Assembly: GCA_033964015.1 (NCBI GenBank)
Contig: CM066916.1
Coordinates: forward strand, 27,111,404 to 27,175,403
Origin: Scolanthus callimorphus
Taxonomy: Eukaryota > Cnidaria > Anthozoa > Actiniaria > Edwardsiidae
Length of the DNA: 64,000 nt
Direction of reading: 5' to 3'
Shown: positions 10,930 through 21,145 of the stretch, one piece after another
How positions within the stretch are numbered: the first letter of the stretch is position 1
Layout: each line of letters begins with the position of its first letter
Position numbers and translations under genes: made by a program
Notes under the pieces: generated by a model
What the model was told of the DNA's origin: nothing
Seen by the model: only the letters and a program-made list of their open reading frames with translations
Databases searched by the model: none

Positions 10930-11147
10930 TAAGACCAAATCGGCTAAGCGGTGGGTTTACATCTTGCCACACAATTCAAATCATGTGATGATTCCTTTGG
11001 GTGGTTACAAATGTGCAATTTTTCTCACTCGACCAAGTGCACGAGTGTATGTGCAGAACTAACAAAAGTATCCACCAGAAGGAATCATCACATGATCGGA
11101 ATCGGTGTGCCAACAAGATGTAAACACCGTTAGCCGATTGGGTCTTA
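10930..11147. mobile_element. TA-flanked MITE, 218 bp
   Basis: The termini TAAGACCAAATCGGCTAA and TTAGCCGATTGGGTCTTA are inverted, followed inward by TTTACATCTTG and CAAGATGTAAA. TA dinucleotides lie on both sides, fitting a Tc1/mariner-type target. The inner part has GAATCATCACATGAT and its complement. Confidence 0.75.
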
Positions 11148-11590
11148 TATAATAAGCTTTTTTAGTTCAACATTTCAGACATTTGGTATTCAAATTCTTC
11201 TTGTGAAGAACATTTTTTATTATAGCTTGTAAAATTATATCAGCAGAAACAAGGGAAATACATACACAAGCTATATCTTCAATGCAGATTATAGCCTTTT
11301 ATTTTGATTTTATTTCCCTACCCGGAAACTATTAAGAGATAAAATGCTTGTTTCAGGTCACCCTCTGTCCCGACTCTGTCACTTGTCTTGTACAGGTGTG
11401 TTCAGAATTCATAATATAATAATTCGTTCAAAATATTTCCAAAGGCAATAAAGTTTGCAGCACATGTTTTCAAGGACGTCAACCCTGCCGCCCGAAAAAC
11501 CTTGAGACGCCAAAATATGTCCAAAATTTTGCTGTGATTTAGCGTTTTCTAAGGTCCAGAAGGGAAAAAAAACTATCCAATCTTATATAC
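11148..11590. other. Unassigned intergenic stretch
   Basis: No gene or repeat is recognised. Confidence 0.4.
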
Positions 11591-11757
11591 TAATTACGAT
11601 TTTGAGACGGCAATTCCACAAAATATTGACGGCTAGTTGGGAGAAAATATGTTCACGTATTGGGCGGAGTCGCGCAGCGACGGAGCCCAATACGTGAAAA
11701 TATTTTCTTCCAACGCCGTCAATATTTTGTGGAATTGCCGTCTCAAAATCGTAATTA
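11591..11757. repeat. Near-perfect foldback element, 167 bp
   Basis: The arm TAATTACGATTTTGAGACGG reappears inverted at the right end. It continues through CAATTCCACAAAATATTGAC and TACGTGAA to the loop GGCGGAGTCGCGCAGCGACG. A short relative, GTCAATACCACAAAATATTG, is near 12059. This family ends in ACGGCAATTCCACAAAATATTGACGG-like sequence and may be hairpin-prone as RNA. Confidence 0.85.
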
Positions 11758-12248
11758 ATATTGTATCGCGATTCTTGAAGATTTTCTGGAGGAAATGGCA
11801 AGAAATAGTGCTATTTATTGTCGATTGAAATTTCAATTCTCATTACATTTACGCACGATCTCTCACGCAATCACATGGGCTTTTCGCACGAGCTCGAGCA
11901 TTTTCTGTTACATTTTTCCATCTTTTTCGGCGAAAAAATCTCTTTCTGCCATAAGATATTGCTAGAAATATAGCTAAACGTTATTTCTAACTATTGACAA
12001 TGAAATGAAACATAAATTCGTGCGAAAAAAGTTGAATTTTGCTAGCTCTTTTTGAGCCGTCAATACCACAAAATATTGACGGCTCACAACAACACAGAGT
12101 GGCAGGGTGAATCGCGATACATGACGTCATTGATTGCATGAGTCTCTATACTACATGCATTAGCATTAGCATAACTAATTAGCATAGCACGACATTGCCA
12201 TTTCCCTTTACTCATTTCCCTATCATTTTCGTCTCATTATCTTGTAGC
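11758..12248. promoter_or_regulatory. Upstream region of the channel gene
   Basis: This is the flank before the presumed ATG at 12249. There is no clear TATA box. It holds a 27-bp inverted pair (GCCGTCAATACCACAAAATA and TATTGACGGC) near 12055-12084 and a short TTAGCATTAGCATAACTAATTAGCAT-like iteration at 12155-12186. Promoter status is inferred only from position. Confidence 0.25.
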
Positions 12249-12917
12249 ATGACAACTAGATATTTCACCAGCAATGACATCCTCTTACTCCTCCTTCTGA
12301 TCAAGCTATTTACTCTAACGGCAACACATGCCCTTGATCTAAGCATCAATGACGAAAACACCACCTCCGGCTCTCTTCCTGCCATCGGCAAAGATTCACC
12401 GCCTTCAGTCGACTTATGCTCAATGAAAATACGTGTGGGCTGGAATCAAAGGTTCCCTTACGCCATCGCAAACAGCAACCCCAACAACCCCATAAACCGA
12501 AAACGTTCTGCTAACAGAACTGATCTTGAGGAGCAGCCTATAATGAAGAGGATATTCCAGGCTATTTTAGAAGACGCCATTACATTTTGCTGCCCAAACA
12601 TGACGAAGAGCAACCTGCATTTCTCGACTTTCCCCCGTGACGATTGGATAAATAAACCTCGTCGTAAGGAAAAGAAACAACCTTATGCCGACCTACTTGT
12701 TCCAGTTTATATTCGTGACCAGGGAAAGGAGAGGCATAAAAAGGCGTTTGACTACATTCGCATGTTTTCTTCTGACGGCTTTGTTATGATTGTCACCAAG
12801 ACGCATCGTATCGAGCCCAGGAGACATGAAGTTATGCAGATGTTATGGAGTATCTGGCCTGTTGCCATAGGAACTGTGCTACTGACCATGGTGGCGGGCA
12901 TTGTAGTGTGGGCGCTG
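12249..12917 (+). CDS. Channel gene exon 1: signal peptide, S1-like lobe, TM1
   Basis: The exon has 223 codons from ATG 12249, chosen because it places a strong signal peptide right at the N terminus; upstream in-frame codons lack an ATG. The donor GTAAGT follows CTG in phase 0. The extracellular part contains NRT and NMT sequons, a CC pair (FCCPN) and YADLLVPVYIRD, then FDYIRMFSSDGFVMIV. The latter resembles the hinge-proximal strand of periplasmic-binding folds. The lobe looks shorter than usual S1 domains. TM1 is the hydrophobic run WSIWPVAIGTVLLTMVAG. Confidence 0.8.
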
Positions 12918-15900
12918 GTAAGTTCAAAGGTTTAACTAGCTGCGGCGTACAGCGATCGTACCTTCTCTTACTGTGACTGGCATAATTCTGCGAACTCTTG
13001 CTAACGATTTCAAACCGTCAATCCGCCCTCTGGCTTCCGCCAATCAAACACCCGAGTTTTTTCGTCTTTAAAATATTTGTGCTTTTTGATTGGCCAACAC
13101 GTAACCGTTGCTGACGTGGCAGGAAGCCATTTTAGCACTGCTTAGGCACTGGCCAATCAAAAAGCACGACGAAAAGGCTCGAGAGTTTGATTGAAAGAAG
13201 CCAGAAGGCGGTTTCACGGGGGAAATCGATAGCGAGAGTTTGCAGAATTATGAAAACCGCAGTAAAATATCTGATTTCGCCGATTCTTGTCTATATTATT
13301 TCTAGGACACTGACAAGAACCCGTCAGAATTCCCGCCATCCTTCACGAGCGGATCTCTTCAAGGGTGCTGGTGGGCCTTTGTTTCCATGACAACAGTGGG
13401 GTGAGTCAATCAGAAGCGATGTTATAGATATTTCATGCATATTAGCCACTCCGTCGACTTTTGAAACCATCAATTTTTTTACGTTGCTGTTCTGCCACTC
13501 AAAACCCTATGAACCAATCATATGTCTTATCTGATTTGCCGAGAGCAGTCGACTGGTTTCCGGCGCGCGACATTTTGTTTGAGTGAACGAAACGCGGCGA
13601 AGACAAAAATCGAAAAATAACTGGATGCTTTGAAAATGAGATGTAGCGGCGTTAGTTGTTAGGCTGGGGCAGAACTAGTTCAATACTAATTCAACCCCCC
13701 GGGGGGGGGGGGGGGGGGGGGGGTTCTCCCATGTAAGAGTGATAGGGGTGCTCGTCGGGACATCGGAAAATATACCCTAAAAAATACCAGGACATAAAAA
13801 TCCAACCCCTAAAAAATACCTTATAAACCAAAATGACCCCTAAAAAATACCAACAATAAACCTTTTTTGTTATTGTTTATTGTTTCTCATCTCAAAACAG
13901 CTTATTTTAGAGCTATAAATGAACGAAGAAAGAAAGAAAACGTTTTACTGGGTTTGTGACCCTTTCATTCATTTGCGTACCCCTAAAAAATACCATTAAT
14001 TAGTGAAAGCCACAATTTTTCTCCGATACCCCCTAAAAATACCTGAAACTCGATTTTGACCCCTAAAAGTTATCAGGTATAAAAGTTATCGACTACCGAC
14101 TTACTTGGATAAAAAAATACCGATTAACAACAAAAAATGTTTTTACCGGCTACCGACATTTTAACAAATTATTCCAGCCAGTTTATTATAGCTAAAATCG
14201 TTGCATGGCGACCCTCTGTTTTCAAAACATCAATTTGTTTTTGGCTTGCTGTTTGGCCAAACAAATCTTATGGCTCTTTCTTGGTGTTGCAAGGCACCAG
14301 AGACATAAAGACAATAGAAGACAAAAGACCATAGAACGAAACAATAACACAGAATGAAATAGCTCCAATCCAAAATACAATACATATTGCAACACCAAGA
14401 AAGACCCAATCTTGTCTTATGATCCAATCAGATTCTTGCCCTGTTTCACCTAGTGCAGTCGCCTGGCTTTCCGTCGCGACGTTGTCTGGTTTTAGTTCAG
14501 AGGGAAGCCCAACCTCGTCCCCAGGGTCTTCTCGGTCGTTTTTCAAAATGGCGGTTAGCTCAGAGAAGACCCTGGGAGAGGCTGAGTCACATGACCGTTT
14601 CGAAACAAAGGTCAAACCTCATTCTCATGTCCTCAAACAATAGTCACGTGACTCAGCCTCCCCCAGGGTCTTCTCTGAGCTAACCGCCATTTTGAAAAAC
14701 GACCGAGAAGACCCTGGGGACGAGGTTGAGGGAAGCCAGTTGACTGCAGTAGGTGAAGGCTCAGAGAGTTTGATTAGCGGAACAGTAAAGTCAAAAATCC
14801 AAAAATAATTTGATGTTTTTGAAATGGGTCGCGATGCAATGGTTTTAGCTGTAAATAAAAAGTTTCTGAGAAAAAAGCGAGTATGCGGACACTTCCCAAG
14901 CTTTAAATACCAGAGATGATTGAATTTCAATAGGTTTGAACAAGAGTTTATTACCAAGAGTTTCCATATTTACTATGTACGCCCGAATCACAGTCAGAAA
15001 AGTGTCTATTTTTAGAACTAGGATGCCCGCGAAAATTCGTCATCCACAGGGTTCCCACTTTCTCGCCACGCGAACAGTTGTGAGATCCAGCCTAAAATTA
15101 AATCGCAGATCAATGGAAAAACCGTTAAAATCGCAAAGATAAGGTAGGATATTCTCTATTTTGTTGTTTATTATATGGATGCCGGTGTTTTACCGGAAAC
15201 TAAAACACTCGTATTTTCCATATCTTCACTAGTGAAAATATGAAAAAGTTATGTACCGAATGTCCCGGATGTGCACGTTTGCAGTGTTGTTTTCCTGACT
15301 TCGTCTGCAGTGAAATCTCGTTCGCTCGGTCACACGAGTTTTAAGCAACAAAACTAAGTTTTGTTCTAGTTCTAAAGAGAAAAACCTTATTTCAACTAAG
15401 GCAGAGAAAGCTACAGCAACACAAAAAGGGAAATTAGTTCTTAACGACACTGGGAACCAGAAAGATTGAGGGAGCATTTCACAAATAAACACTTTCGACT
15501 TTACCAAGTGAGTTGTTCAATTTGTAATATTTTGCCGCTATGTCAATTCTAATCCATACAATAAAAAGAACATTACACGGTGGCTTGAAGATATGGATTT
15601 CATTTTCTCGTGTCAAAAACAATATTTTACTCACTCGCTGCGCTCGTTCGTAAAATATTGTTCTTGCCACTCGAAAATAAAATCCATATCTTCGCGCCAC
15701 CGTGTAATATCCTCTATGTATTGGGTATACGAGCATTCGAGCCTGAGCATTCGAATACTTTCGCGCGCGAAACTCAAATCTAAAAATAGATACTTTTCTG
15801 ACTGTGATGTGGACAAATACAGTAGGAAAAGATTCTAACTCTTGTTAATCCACTCTTGGTTTGAACTGACACTCTGGGCATCCTTAGATGATCTCTCAGG

Positions 15901-18900
15901 GGATCGTCTGTTCACGGAAAATAAAATTAGAGAAGATGACGTGTCTGCGCATGCGCAAACGGACAACTTAAAAAGAAGTTCATTCTCGTGTCAATGTAAT
16001 GCCTACGATTGGAATATGAGTAAAAAAGATGCTAAACGGCAACTGTGAAAAACATTTCTGCATTCATTATCGTGAGATAAGCTAGCACTAATTAAAAAGA
16101 AAACCAACCACGTGTCCCACATGGATCTCTAACACACTCTATAGGCCTATAAATACGTTCGTGATGCATAGTAATTAGTTGATTGTTCACTAACGGTACA
16201 AGGGGCGTCCTTATATGGTCTGGTGGCCGGGCGTACTCTCACCCACAGGTATCTAGCTACTGAGCAACTCAACACTAGGATAGCGACTGTCAGGGCCGAA
16301 ATCTCTGGCGTGGGCGTAAGAACCGTACGGTCGCCATACGACGCTTCAGCTATTTGTCTGGAAGTATGGTCCTATTTTTCTTTCTTTTTCCTCAAGTCAA
16401 GTAAATGTGGACAGGCAAATGATTTATATACTTGCACGACTCACAAAAGCAGTCAAAAATTATTTCCATCATTTTATCACAAATAACAAATTTACTTATC
16501 ACCGGTATCGAGTTAACCGGGGGGGGGGGGAGGGGAGGCTTATCACCGGCATCGAGTTAACCGGGGGGGGGGGGGGGGACGGTGTGCCCGTCGTATTTTT
16601 AGGGGTCAAAATTGACTCTCAGGTATTTTTTAGGGGGTATCGGAGAAACATTGTGGCTTTCACTAATGAATGGTATTTTTTAGGGGTACGCAAATGAATG
16701 AAAGGGTCACAAACCAAGCAAAACGTTTTCTTTCTTTCTTTCTTTATTTATTTAAAGCTCTAAAATAAGCGAGTAGTGAGATGAGAAACAATAACAAAAA
16801 AGGTTTATTTGTTGGTATTTTTAGGGGTCATTTTGTTTTATAAGGTATTTTTTTAGGGGTGGATTCTTTATGTCCTGGTCATTTAGGGTATAATTTTCGA
16901 TGTCCCGACGAGCACCCCTATCACTCTTACATGGGAGAACCCCCCCACCCCCACCCCCCGGGACATAAAGCCGTCCCACAACGACGAAAGAAGAACCACC
17001 CAGTGGAATCTGCGTAAAAATTGATGGTATCAACCGAAGAGTTGATATCAACGGGTCGACCATACTAGTGCTTTGTTTTTTCAGGTATGGTGATCGCGCG
17101 CCCAAGTCAGGTATCGCACGTTTCTTTGGGGTGCTGTGGATCACTGTTGGTCTGTTGATCTGCTCATATCTTACCGCGACCATTACAAGTGCATTCACAG
17201 TTCTCTCTGTAAAAGAATTCGAGAGAGATTTCTTTGGAAAAACGGTAAAATAAAACATCAACACACGTTGTTCTTTGAGTTATATAAACTCATTTATTGT
17301 TTTGTTGTTACAGCAGATTTCAGATGACTTTCGTGAGTAATTCGCAATTACTTTGTAATCATTCCTATACGTTTTGTACTGTTTTTGTTCGGAATCGGTG
17401 TACAGTGAAACCATGTGAAGACCACTAAACTCTATTGTTGTTGTTGCTGTGAAATAAAACAAACAAACAAACATATCATTCAACTAGTAAAAACACAAGA
17501 AAACAATTGTGCGGAATACGTACACAAACTGTATGTTATTTGTTCCTCTATTCAGATTGGAGTGGTTGCTGGTATGGGAGCCAAGGAAGTCACACAGTAC
17601 GGAGGGGCTGCCAAACGTACGTCGTTATGTTGAGGCGAAAAGTAGAAGGCTTACCTTATTATAGTGAATTAAAGAGCCTGTCTCAGCCAATCCTTTGTTA
17701 TTGTTTTCGTTCGATATTAGACGACGAATTTCGTCTAGAAAAACATTAAAAACAAAGTTTCAGACTTGGTTTACCAAATTCAATAGAGAACATTGCTCTA
17801 CATTCTCTAAATCAGCCGATGGAAATGGATGCTTTCTCCGACTTGGTATGTTGCTATGCTGTCAAAATGGCGGCTGACACAGGCTCTTTAACAGAGGCTT
17901 TACCTTATTATAGTGAATTTAGAATGTACTTTATTACCGCGATTTTACAAAATTCGCTTTAATATCTCTTTTATATTAAAATCCTTAGCGTCTCGATGAA
18001 ACGTTTGTGATGGGCTGATTGTTCCCGCCACTTTTGGCGCGCGCTCGCAGCGACACAGGAAACCCACAATAAACATTTTGCGGAGCTCCGAATTTGAAGA
18101 TTATGGAGTCTTCCAAGTGAGAAATTTCCAGAAAGTAAATAATTTAAAACTTTGTGCTGACGGGTTATCTGGTCTTAAGTTATGTCGATGTAAATTTAAT
18201 GCACGCTATCTTACAATTGTCAGCGGACGTCTTCATTTGAAACGCTGAAGAAATGGAGTCACTGAAGAAACATCATAGAAATTTTTCAAAATTCATCATA
18301 CGATGTTTTAGTTTGGAGTACTCAGCATCCGCTTTTTATGTGCGCAAAGTAAGGTTATTTATTGTTGTAGATGGGGAGCGCGCAGCGCGAGCCGACCAAA
18401 AAAACACCTGTTTCTAAAGGCGTCAGTTTACCTGCTCGATTTTTTTTCGCCCAAGCAGCTTTGCTTGCGCGATATTTTTTTTGGGGGGGGAATCAGCCCC
18501 CCACCCTTCAAGTATCAAATGGTCCGTCCCATATATCGAAAAGTTCGCGTTGATTGGGTATAACGTAAAATTATTTTACGTCAGTAAATTCCTATAATAA
18601 GGTGAATAAGCACAGAAAATGTCTGCAGAAACCACAGAAGCCCATCCACGGGAAAAGCTGAATCTCCAAGGCACACGCAATGGTAAGTGTTCGGAATTCA
18701 CATGGATAGCCATGGGAAATTCGAACGCTTTCCATTTCTCTACCATGTTGGTGTGAACACAGGGATTCCGCGCGGATTAGTTAAATACCGACTACACTTG
18801 ATTGAAACACGGGTGGCGCAGCGTGTAAAGCGCTTGCCTCTCACCTCTGTGCACCGGGTTCGAGTCCCAGTCGGGGTCAGTAGGCACTTTTCTCTGCCTT

Positions 18901-18946
18901 GTGTTCATCGTGGGTTGAAGTGATTCGTCGTTTCTCCTGTGTTTCA

Positions 18947-18978
<32 letters not shown>

Positions 18979-19586
18979 CGTCTCTCAGCCCACTACACTT
19001 AACCACTACACTTAACCACTACCGCAGTGCTCACTACAGAATGATACATCTAGCAACCACTCATGATTGTAAACTGCATATACATCGCAGTCCGCATCTA
19101 TAGGGAACGGACATGTCCACATCTGTAAACCGCATTTGAACATATCCATATGATAATTTGCGATATACAAGTGCTAACATTTCATTTACACTTTCTTGAA
19201 TGGTTAGGTTACAGCACTGTGGAGGACGCCTTCAGAGCATTAAAGCAAAAAAGATCAATGGTGTCTTCTTTGACATGCTAAGGGGACGAAATTTGATCCA
19301 GGACAGCGATGGCACGTTGGTACACTCCCAAATCATCCCATCAATGCACTCGTTCGGTGTTGCCACGCCCAAAGAAGAGGCCAGAAGCAAGATACTATGG
19401 AAGTGCCTGCGTGAATATAGAGACATCATGGAAGATAATATTACTGACATAGTTGAGAAATATATCAAACCTGGCACGGTAGGGGACTGCAATAACTATC
19501 GGGAGGACGGCTGGGGGTCATTGGGTACGGGGCGTATGCACACACATTCGGCGTGGTTGATATGCCTAAATGCTTTGGCAGAATAA
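12249..19586 (+). CDS. Potassium-selective ionotropic glutamate receptor-like channel
   Basis: Five exons join in frame: 12249-12917, 13306-13400, 17085-17244, 17556-17616 and 19208-19586. The predicted product has a signal peptide (ILLLLLLIKLFTLTATHA, residues about 11-28), a short extracellular lobe containing KIRVGWNQRFPYA, a first membrane helix ending VAGIVVWAL (about 196-223), and a pore loop GCWWAFVSMTTVGYGD (243-258). The second helix carries CSYLTATITSAFTVL (281-295), which lines up with the iGluR signature SYTANLAAFLTV. An S2-like lobe follows, starting IGVVAGMG (309) and continuing YSTVEDAFRALK. TVGYGD is the canonical K+ filter, so the layout resembles bacterial GluR0 rather than cation-selective animal iGluRs. 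No final helix (M4) is visible, as in GluR0. Exon 5 switches frame at an A run (19247-19252), so the copy is either broken or carries a sequence error. Ligand and physiology are unknown. Confidence 0.8.
12981..13252. mobile_element. MITE in channel intron 1, 272 bp
   Basis: The ends CATAATTCTGCGAACTCTTG and the inverse of CGAGAGTTTGCAGAATTATG mirror each other. Inner arms include CTGGCTTC and GAAGCCAG and the complementary AGCACGACGAAAA-type segments. There is no coding capacity. Confidence 0.75.
13306..13400 (+). CDS. Channel gene exon 2: pore loop
   Basis: The exon is 95 nt, with acceptor TTATTTCTAG and donor GTGAGT, entering in phase 0 and leaving in phase 2. It encodes DTDKNPSEFPPSFTSG, then SLQGCWWAFVSMTTV and two bases of the filter glycine. 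The WW pair and MTTV directly before the split codon match the pore helix of K+ channels. Confidence 0.85.
14510..14727. mobile_element. MITE with 10-bp target-site duplication
   Basis: The termini AACCTCGTCCCCAGGGTC and GACCCTGGGGACGAGGTT are inverted. GAGGGAAGCC stands directly outside both ends (14500-14509 and 14728-14737). Arms carry GTTTTTCAAAATGGCGGTTA, then AGAAGACCCTGGGAGAGGCT with the complement. A 9-10 bp duplication suggests a Mutator-like mobilising enzyme (inference). A second family member is at 58855. Confidence 0.85.
15553..15725. repeat. Foldback element, 173 bp
   Basis: Outer arms ATTACACGGTGGC and GCCACCGTGTAAT. Inner arms GAAGATATGGATTTCATTTT and its partner, then AACAATATTTTAC and GTAAAATATTGTT around CTCGCTGCGCTCG. 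Confidence 0.8.
17085..17244 (+). CDS. Channel gene exon 3: filter and TM2
   Basis: The exon is 160 nt, with acceptor GTTTTTTCAG and donor GTAAAA. It completes the split glycine and reads YGDRAPKSGIARFFGVLW, then ITVGLLICSYLTATITSAF and TVLSVKEFERDFFGKT. The helix is hydrophobic for about 25 residues, and its SY-T-A motif is the iGluR gating-helix hallmark. Confidence 0.85.
17245..17555 (+). other. Channel intron 3
   Basis: A 311-bp intron with an imperfect (CAAA)n stretch near 17457-17472. No other feature was recognised. Confidence 0.6.
17556..17616 (+). CDS. Channel gene exon 4: start of S2-like lobe
   Basis: The exon is 61 nt, with acceptor CTCTATTCAG and donor GTACGT, phase 0 in and phase 1 out. 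It reads IGVVAGMGAKEVTQYGGAAK, which corresponds to the start of the second ligand-binding lobe after the gating helix in glutamate receptors. Confidence 0.75.
17669..17891. mobile_element. MITE in channel intron 4, about 223 bp
   Basis: TTAAAGAGCCTGTCTCAGCC is mirrored by GGCTGACACAGGCTCTTTAA. Near-identical 19-bp direct repeats (TTACCTTATTATAGTGAAT) flank the element a few bases outside. They may be an extended duplication or a pre-existing repeat. Confidence 0.65.
18363..18400. repeat. Fragment of the element family at 48.5-49.9 kb
   Basis: GGGGAGCGCGCAGCGCGAGC plus CGACCAAAAAAAC is inverted relative to GGTCGGCTCGCGCTGCGCGC near 48787. Confidence 0.5.
18622..18735. repeat. Partial copy of the 9.6 kb palindromic family
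   Basis: It shares CCCATCCACGGGAAAAGCTG and CATGGGAAATTC with the element at 9577-9727. It is flanked by lower-similarity arms. Confidence 0.5.
18812..19035 (+). mobile_element. tRNA-derived SINE
   Basis: The head is tRNA-like: box A GTGGCGCAGCGTGTAAAG and a perfect box B GGTTCGAGTCCC at normal spacing. A body with CTTTCGGATGAGAC, AATAAACCGAGGTC and CCGTCTC follows. The tail has two short iterations of CTACACTTAACCA. Internal RNA polymerase III promoters are expected from the boxes. It is inserted in channel intron 4 in sense orientation. Confidence 0.8.
19208..19586 (+). CDS. Channel gene exon 5: S2-like lobe with frameshift
   Basis: After the acceptor TGGTTAG the spliced frame reads RYSTVEDAFRALKQ and then hits a stop (TAA) about 45 nt later. 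The neighbouring frame instead continues KINGVFFDMLRGRNLI, then VHSQIIPSMHSFGVATP and KCLREYRDIMEDNITDIVEKY to a stop at 19586. That reads as the rest of an S2 lobe. The switch falls at six A residues (19247-19252); one more A would restore a single frame. The last 35 residues after KPGTV look unlike a receptor tail, and a GTAGGG there could be a donor to an unseen exon. Confidence 0.6.
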
Positions 19587-19711
19587 CGTGGAAAGCCGTC
19601 CATTAGTGTTTCTATAACCTCGCTGCTGGAGGGACGGCGGAACAGTTTTCAAAGTGGAGGGCTTATTAGTAAGATTGTATGGCAAGGTGGGGTCATCACA
19701 GCGGTCCTTAA

Positions 19712-20796
19712 CCCTATTCAGACTGGGGGGGGGGCTTTTCGAGCCCCCCCTCCAGTAAAATCCTGATTACTCTAAAACCACTGCAGCTATGATGGTGAAA
19801 CTTCGTGACTTTTCCTAAAATTTATCTGGGGACATTTTGGTGTCAATGACATGTCAGGGTCAACAGCCCAGTTTCCATGGCAACCACTTTTTGACATGCA
19901 TGTTTTGCAAAACTCGAAAAAACGTGAATTTTTTTCAAGCTTAATGTTGGACACATTGCCCAATTTATGACTATCGGAGCTTGTACTCATTAGTAATTAG
20001 TATGTACAGGCTAATTAATTTTTGACACAAAATCTTTGGGGGGAGGGGTAGGGGTATTTTGTTCATTTTAACATTGTCTAAAACTAGCTCTGGGATTCAC
20101 AAATATCCTTTTAATTCAACTTTTTGAATGTCAAACACTTCTTTGATGAGTATTTTGTTCATTCTGACCATTTTTTTCTCATTGAGTATTTATCTGAAGA
20201 GTCAAATGGAAATTAAATGAAATCCAAGATGGCGGATCCAAGATGGCGGACAATATTTTCAAAAGTCGTCATTGACGCAAGTTTAATAAAATGTGTTACA
20301 GCCATTCTCAGTTACACGCGGTCGTCGGGAAAAAAGCTTGCAAGCGAAAACTCGTTTTTCTGTCTTGTCTGAGCGCGACAACCCGGCGAAAGCACGTGCG
20401 TTGCCATGGAAACTTTGACAAAAAACGAGTTTTCGCTTGCAAGCTTTTTTCCCGGCGACCGCGTGTAACTGAGAATGGCTATAATGTCACAAATTATTAC
20501 ATTTACATTATCTTGATGTTAATTAGTTGGCTTTTAGAGTATTATTTACCAAGTTTTCGGAAGTTAATTAAAATTACTTAAAAATTGATAAAAAAAATTG
20601 AGAAAGACGTCATTGTGACGTCACATTATGCTCCCACGTGACAAAAATGGGTGTGGTGATTTGTCTTAGGCTCATGGTCATTGTGTGAAAGTTTGATGAT
20701 AGCTCCAGTGGTTCCAGAGATATAGAGGGGGGGGGGGGGGGGGCTAATTGCCCCCCCCAGTCACAGATGGTCAAAAAAAGCTCAGTCTGAATAGGG
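19712..20796. mobile_element. piggyBac-type non-autonomous element, 1085 bp
   Basis: TTAA (19708-19711) then CCCTATTCAGACTG on the left; CAGTCTGAATAGGG then TTAA (20797-20800) on the right. TTAA targets and CCC-starting ends are diagnostic of the piggyBac superfamily. Subterminal arms have G/C homopolymers and imperfect complementarity for about 100 bp. There is no transposase frame. A hairpin element is nested inside at 20289-20490. Confidence 0.85.
20289..20490. repeat. Foldback element nested in the piggyBac-type element
   Basis: AGCCATTCTCAGTTACACGC and its complement form the outer arms. AAAAAAGCTTGCAAGCGAAA with TTTCGCTTGCAAGCTTTTTT form the inner ones. Confidence 0.8.
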
Positions 20797-20800
20797 TTAA

Positions 20801-21145
20801 AGGAATAAAGCTTCTTCTGAGGTACTTTGAGGGTTGAGGAATTTGCAATCTCGTTCCCGCAGTACTTTGTCGTATCGTAAGATGATATGGCGGCAGAAAA
20901 TCATAGACCGACATCCCTTGCTCGCCATTTTCCGACAATACCGGACTCCTCGATTTAGGACTTCCGGTTTCTTTCTGCGTCCAGAGTCTCAGAATGAGAG
21001 AGAGAGGCTCTGGGAAAAAGGAGCAATTTACTCCTTCTGAAAACGGGCTTTTTGTTCCGATTGAACCAATGAACATCATCCTCGAATCGTCCTATAGCCC
21101 ATGTCGTGATGTAGCCTTGAGTAGTTGTGCTCAGCGGTGTACCTC
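20801..21145 (+). promoter_or_regulatory. Upstream region of zinc-finger unit 1
   Basis: The segment precedes the shared first exon. The last about 40 bp (GTAGCCTTGAGTAGTTGTG, then CAGCGGTGTACCTC) is conserved in front of all three unit-1/2/3 exons, so it is probably 5' UTR or core promoter. No TATA box is evident. Confidence 0.4.

Larger units (their letters stand above)
13697..16964. mobile_element. 3.3 kb element or paired insertions with about 370-bp inverted arms
   Basis: Left arm (13697-14080) and right arm (16590-16964, inverted) share GGTTCTCCCATGTAAGAGTG, GGGGTGCTCGTCGGGACATC and several CCCCTAAAAAATACC units in the same order, plus GTGACCCTTTCATTCATTTG. The arms are tipped by G runs of 20 or more (left) and C/G-rich sequence (right). 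No transposase lies between them. It is either one large non-autonomous element in the channel intron or two opposite insertions of the same repeat. No target-site duplication was seen. Confidence 0.6.
13401..17084 (+). other. Channel intron 2, 3.7 kb, splitting the TVGYGD filter
   Basis: The intron interrupts the codon for the first glycine of TVGYGD. Nearly all of it is mobile DNA: two inverted copies of a CCTAAAAAATACC-rich repeat at its flanks, a MITE and a hairpin between them. The rest (14730-15550 and 15730-16520) contains nothing I recognise. Confidence 0.75.

Noticed and set aside
16821..17264. 147-codon minus-strand frame
   Set aside because: It runs antisense through channel exon 3 and then into the CCTAAAAAATACC repeat arm; it shows no domain.
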